In this document: positions 63,499-64,000 of the stretch, piece by piece
Position numbering within the stretch: the stretch's first letter is position 1
Layout of the letters: the number at the start of each line of letters is the position of its first letter
The notes under the pieces: generated by a model
Told to the model about the DNA's origin: nothing
Database searches by the model: none
Seen by the model: only the letters and a program-made list of their open reading frames with translations
Translations under genes and position numbers: made by a program
Origin: Lentisphaerales bacterium
GTDB taxonomy: Bacteria > Verrucomicrobiota > Lentisphaeria > Lentisphaerales > Lentisphaeraceae
Assembly: GCA_022446985.1 (NCBI GenBank)
Contig: JAKVBD010000006.1
Location: forward strand, 62,001-126,000
Reading direction: 5' to 3'
DNA: 64,000 nt

Positions 63499-64000
63499 GA
63501 ATACTCCTCATTATCTAAAATTATATAATTAACTAATATGTTATTTGTATAATTAATCGTAAATACTGCGGTCTTCAATAATCGATAATACTAAAGAGAT
63601 AATCGATAATACTGTTTTTGATGACAGTTTTAAAAATCTGATTACAAAGAATTAACTCAGCGGCACAGATCAAGCTTTTTCTCCACTGAAAGACTGAGTT
63701 TTTCTAGTGATGTATAATACATATACTTAGTCGAAATAAAAGAGAGTAAAAATCCACGCCCAGAGGACGTGGCTTAGCTCCTGCATGGGTAACAGCTCCT
63801 GATCTTGAACGTGGCCCATAGCCATTGATCTGTGTAGAAAATGACATGAATACAGTACTGATTTGTTTAAGATTACTGAGACAAACAATCTATCTGGTTT
63901 TTAGTCTAGAATTTCTTAATGAAGGTAAAAGTATACTCATCAGTATACCTATTATTGTAATGACTACGATTAGTTCGATTAAAGTCAAGCTTCTCCTAGC
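63499..64000. other. Gene-free end of the window with a hairpin
   Basis: No gene is visible. At 63754-63772 CCACG and CGTGG flank CCCAGAGGA, and CATGGG...CCCATAG follows (63784-63820), giving two possible RNA hairpins. The layout recalls the terminal hairpins of IS200/IS605 elements, but no transposase is seen within the window. Confidence 0.35.

Noticed and set aside
1-64000. CRISPR array, rRNA, tmRNA or riboswitch
   Set aside because: No regularly spaced repeats or recognisable conserved RNA cores were found by reading both strands; a covariance search would be decisive.

Overview
The window (about 42% GC by eye) reads as the chromosome of a Gram-negative member of the PVC superphylum, most likely a marine Lentisphaera-type bacterium. 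The signs are a prepilin-like protein with an [12 protein letters not shown] head and a C-terminal TDGHVSF box, a sulfatase, DUF1080-like and PQQ-propeller secreted proteins, a planctomycete/verrucomicrobium-type ECF sigma factor, a phage CII-like orphan regulator, and dispersed palindromes that encode RGTGVSPVI-like peptides. The organism is an inference from gene style; no rRNA is present.

Layout. 1-7.1 kb (minus strand): the end of a VWA membrane protein, a TonB receptor plus PepSY membrane protein (probable metal or siderophore uptake), a cysteine-rich secreted protein translationally coupled to rlmN, and a metallophosphoesterase. 7.1-13.5 kb: housekeeping genes miaA, ppiC, secG, tpiA, coaX, hrpB. 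13.6-22.3 kb: an HDOD protein, then a tight minus-strand operon map-ffh-CDC123-like-acyl-CoA ligase-pdxJ-efpL, followed by a kinase/nucleotidyltransferase with swapped domain order. 22.5-29 kb: a cytochrome c/PQQ-type dehydrogenase, a DUF1080-like protein, yqeY, an FKBP isomerase, trmO and a sugar nucleotidyltransferase. 29.6-40.7 kb: a UbiD-family decarboxylase, a CII-like regulator, two identical tRNA-Lys genes, rpoZ, rnd-trmH-recD2, a GNAT/unknown/STAS operon, nth, and two orphan genes. 40.9-50.8 kb: lhr, an esterase, a sulfatase and a TRAP transporter.

50.8-54.1 kb is a decay zone. It holds an ISNCY-like transposase relic broken by a 14-bp tandem duplication, and a DUF4143-type ATPase pseudogene with three lesions, flanked by about 130-bp direct repeats.

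54.2-61.6 kb is the most interesting part. It holds an ECF sigma factor, a FecR-like anti-sigma factor with a duplicated C-terminal domain, a giant secreted PQQ-propeller protein with a methyltransferase-like insert, a secreted CSC-motif membrane-anchored protein, and a prepilin. Three intergenic sites share YGTAAC-N16-GAACTW, which looks like the promoter of this sigma factor. They lie upstream of the sigma gene itself, the propeller gene and the prepilin gene, so the cluster looks like one self-regulated cell-envelope system. The window ends with a TonB-like transmembrane/acidic-linker protein carrying a squalene-cyclase-like alpha-toroid, and 0.5 kb without a recognisable gene.
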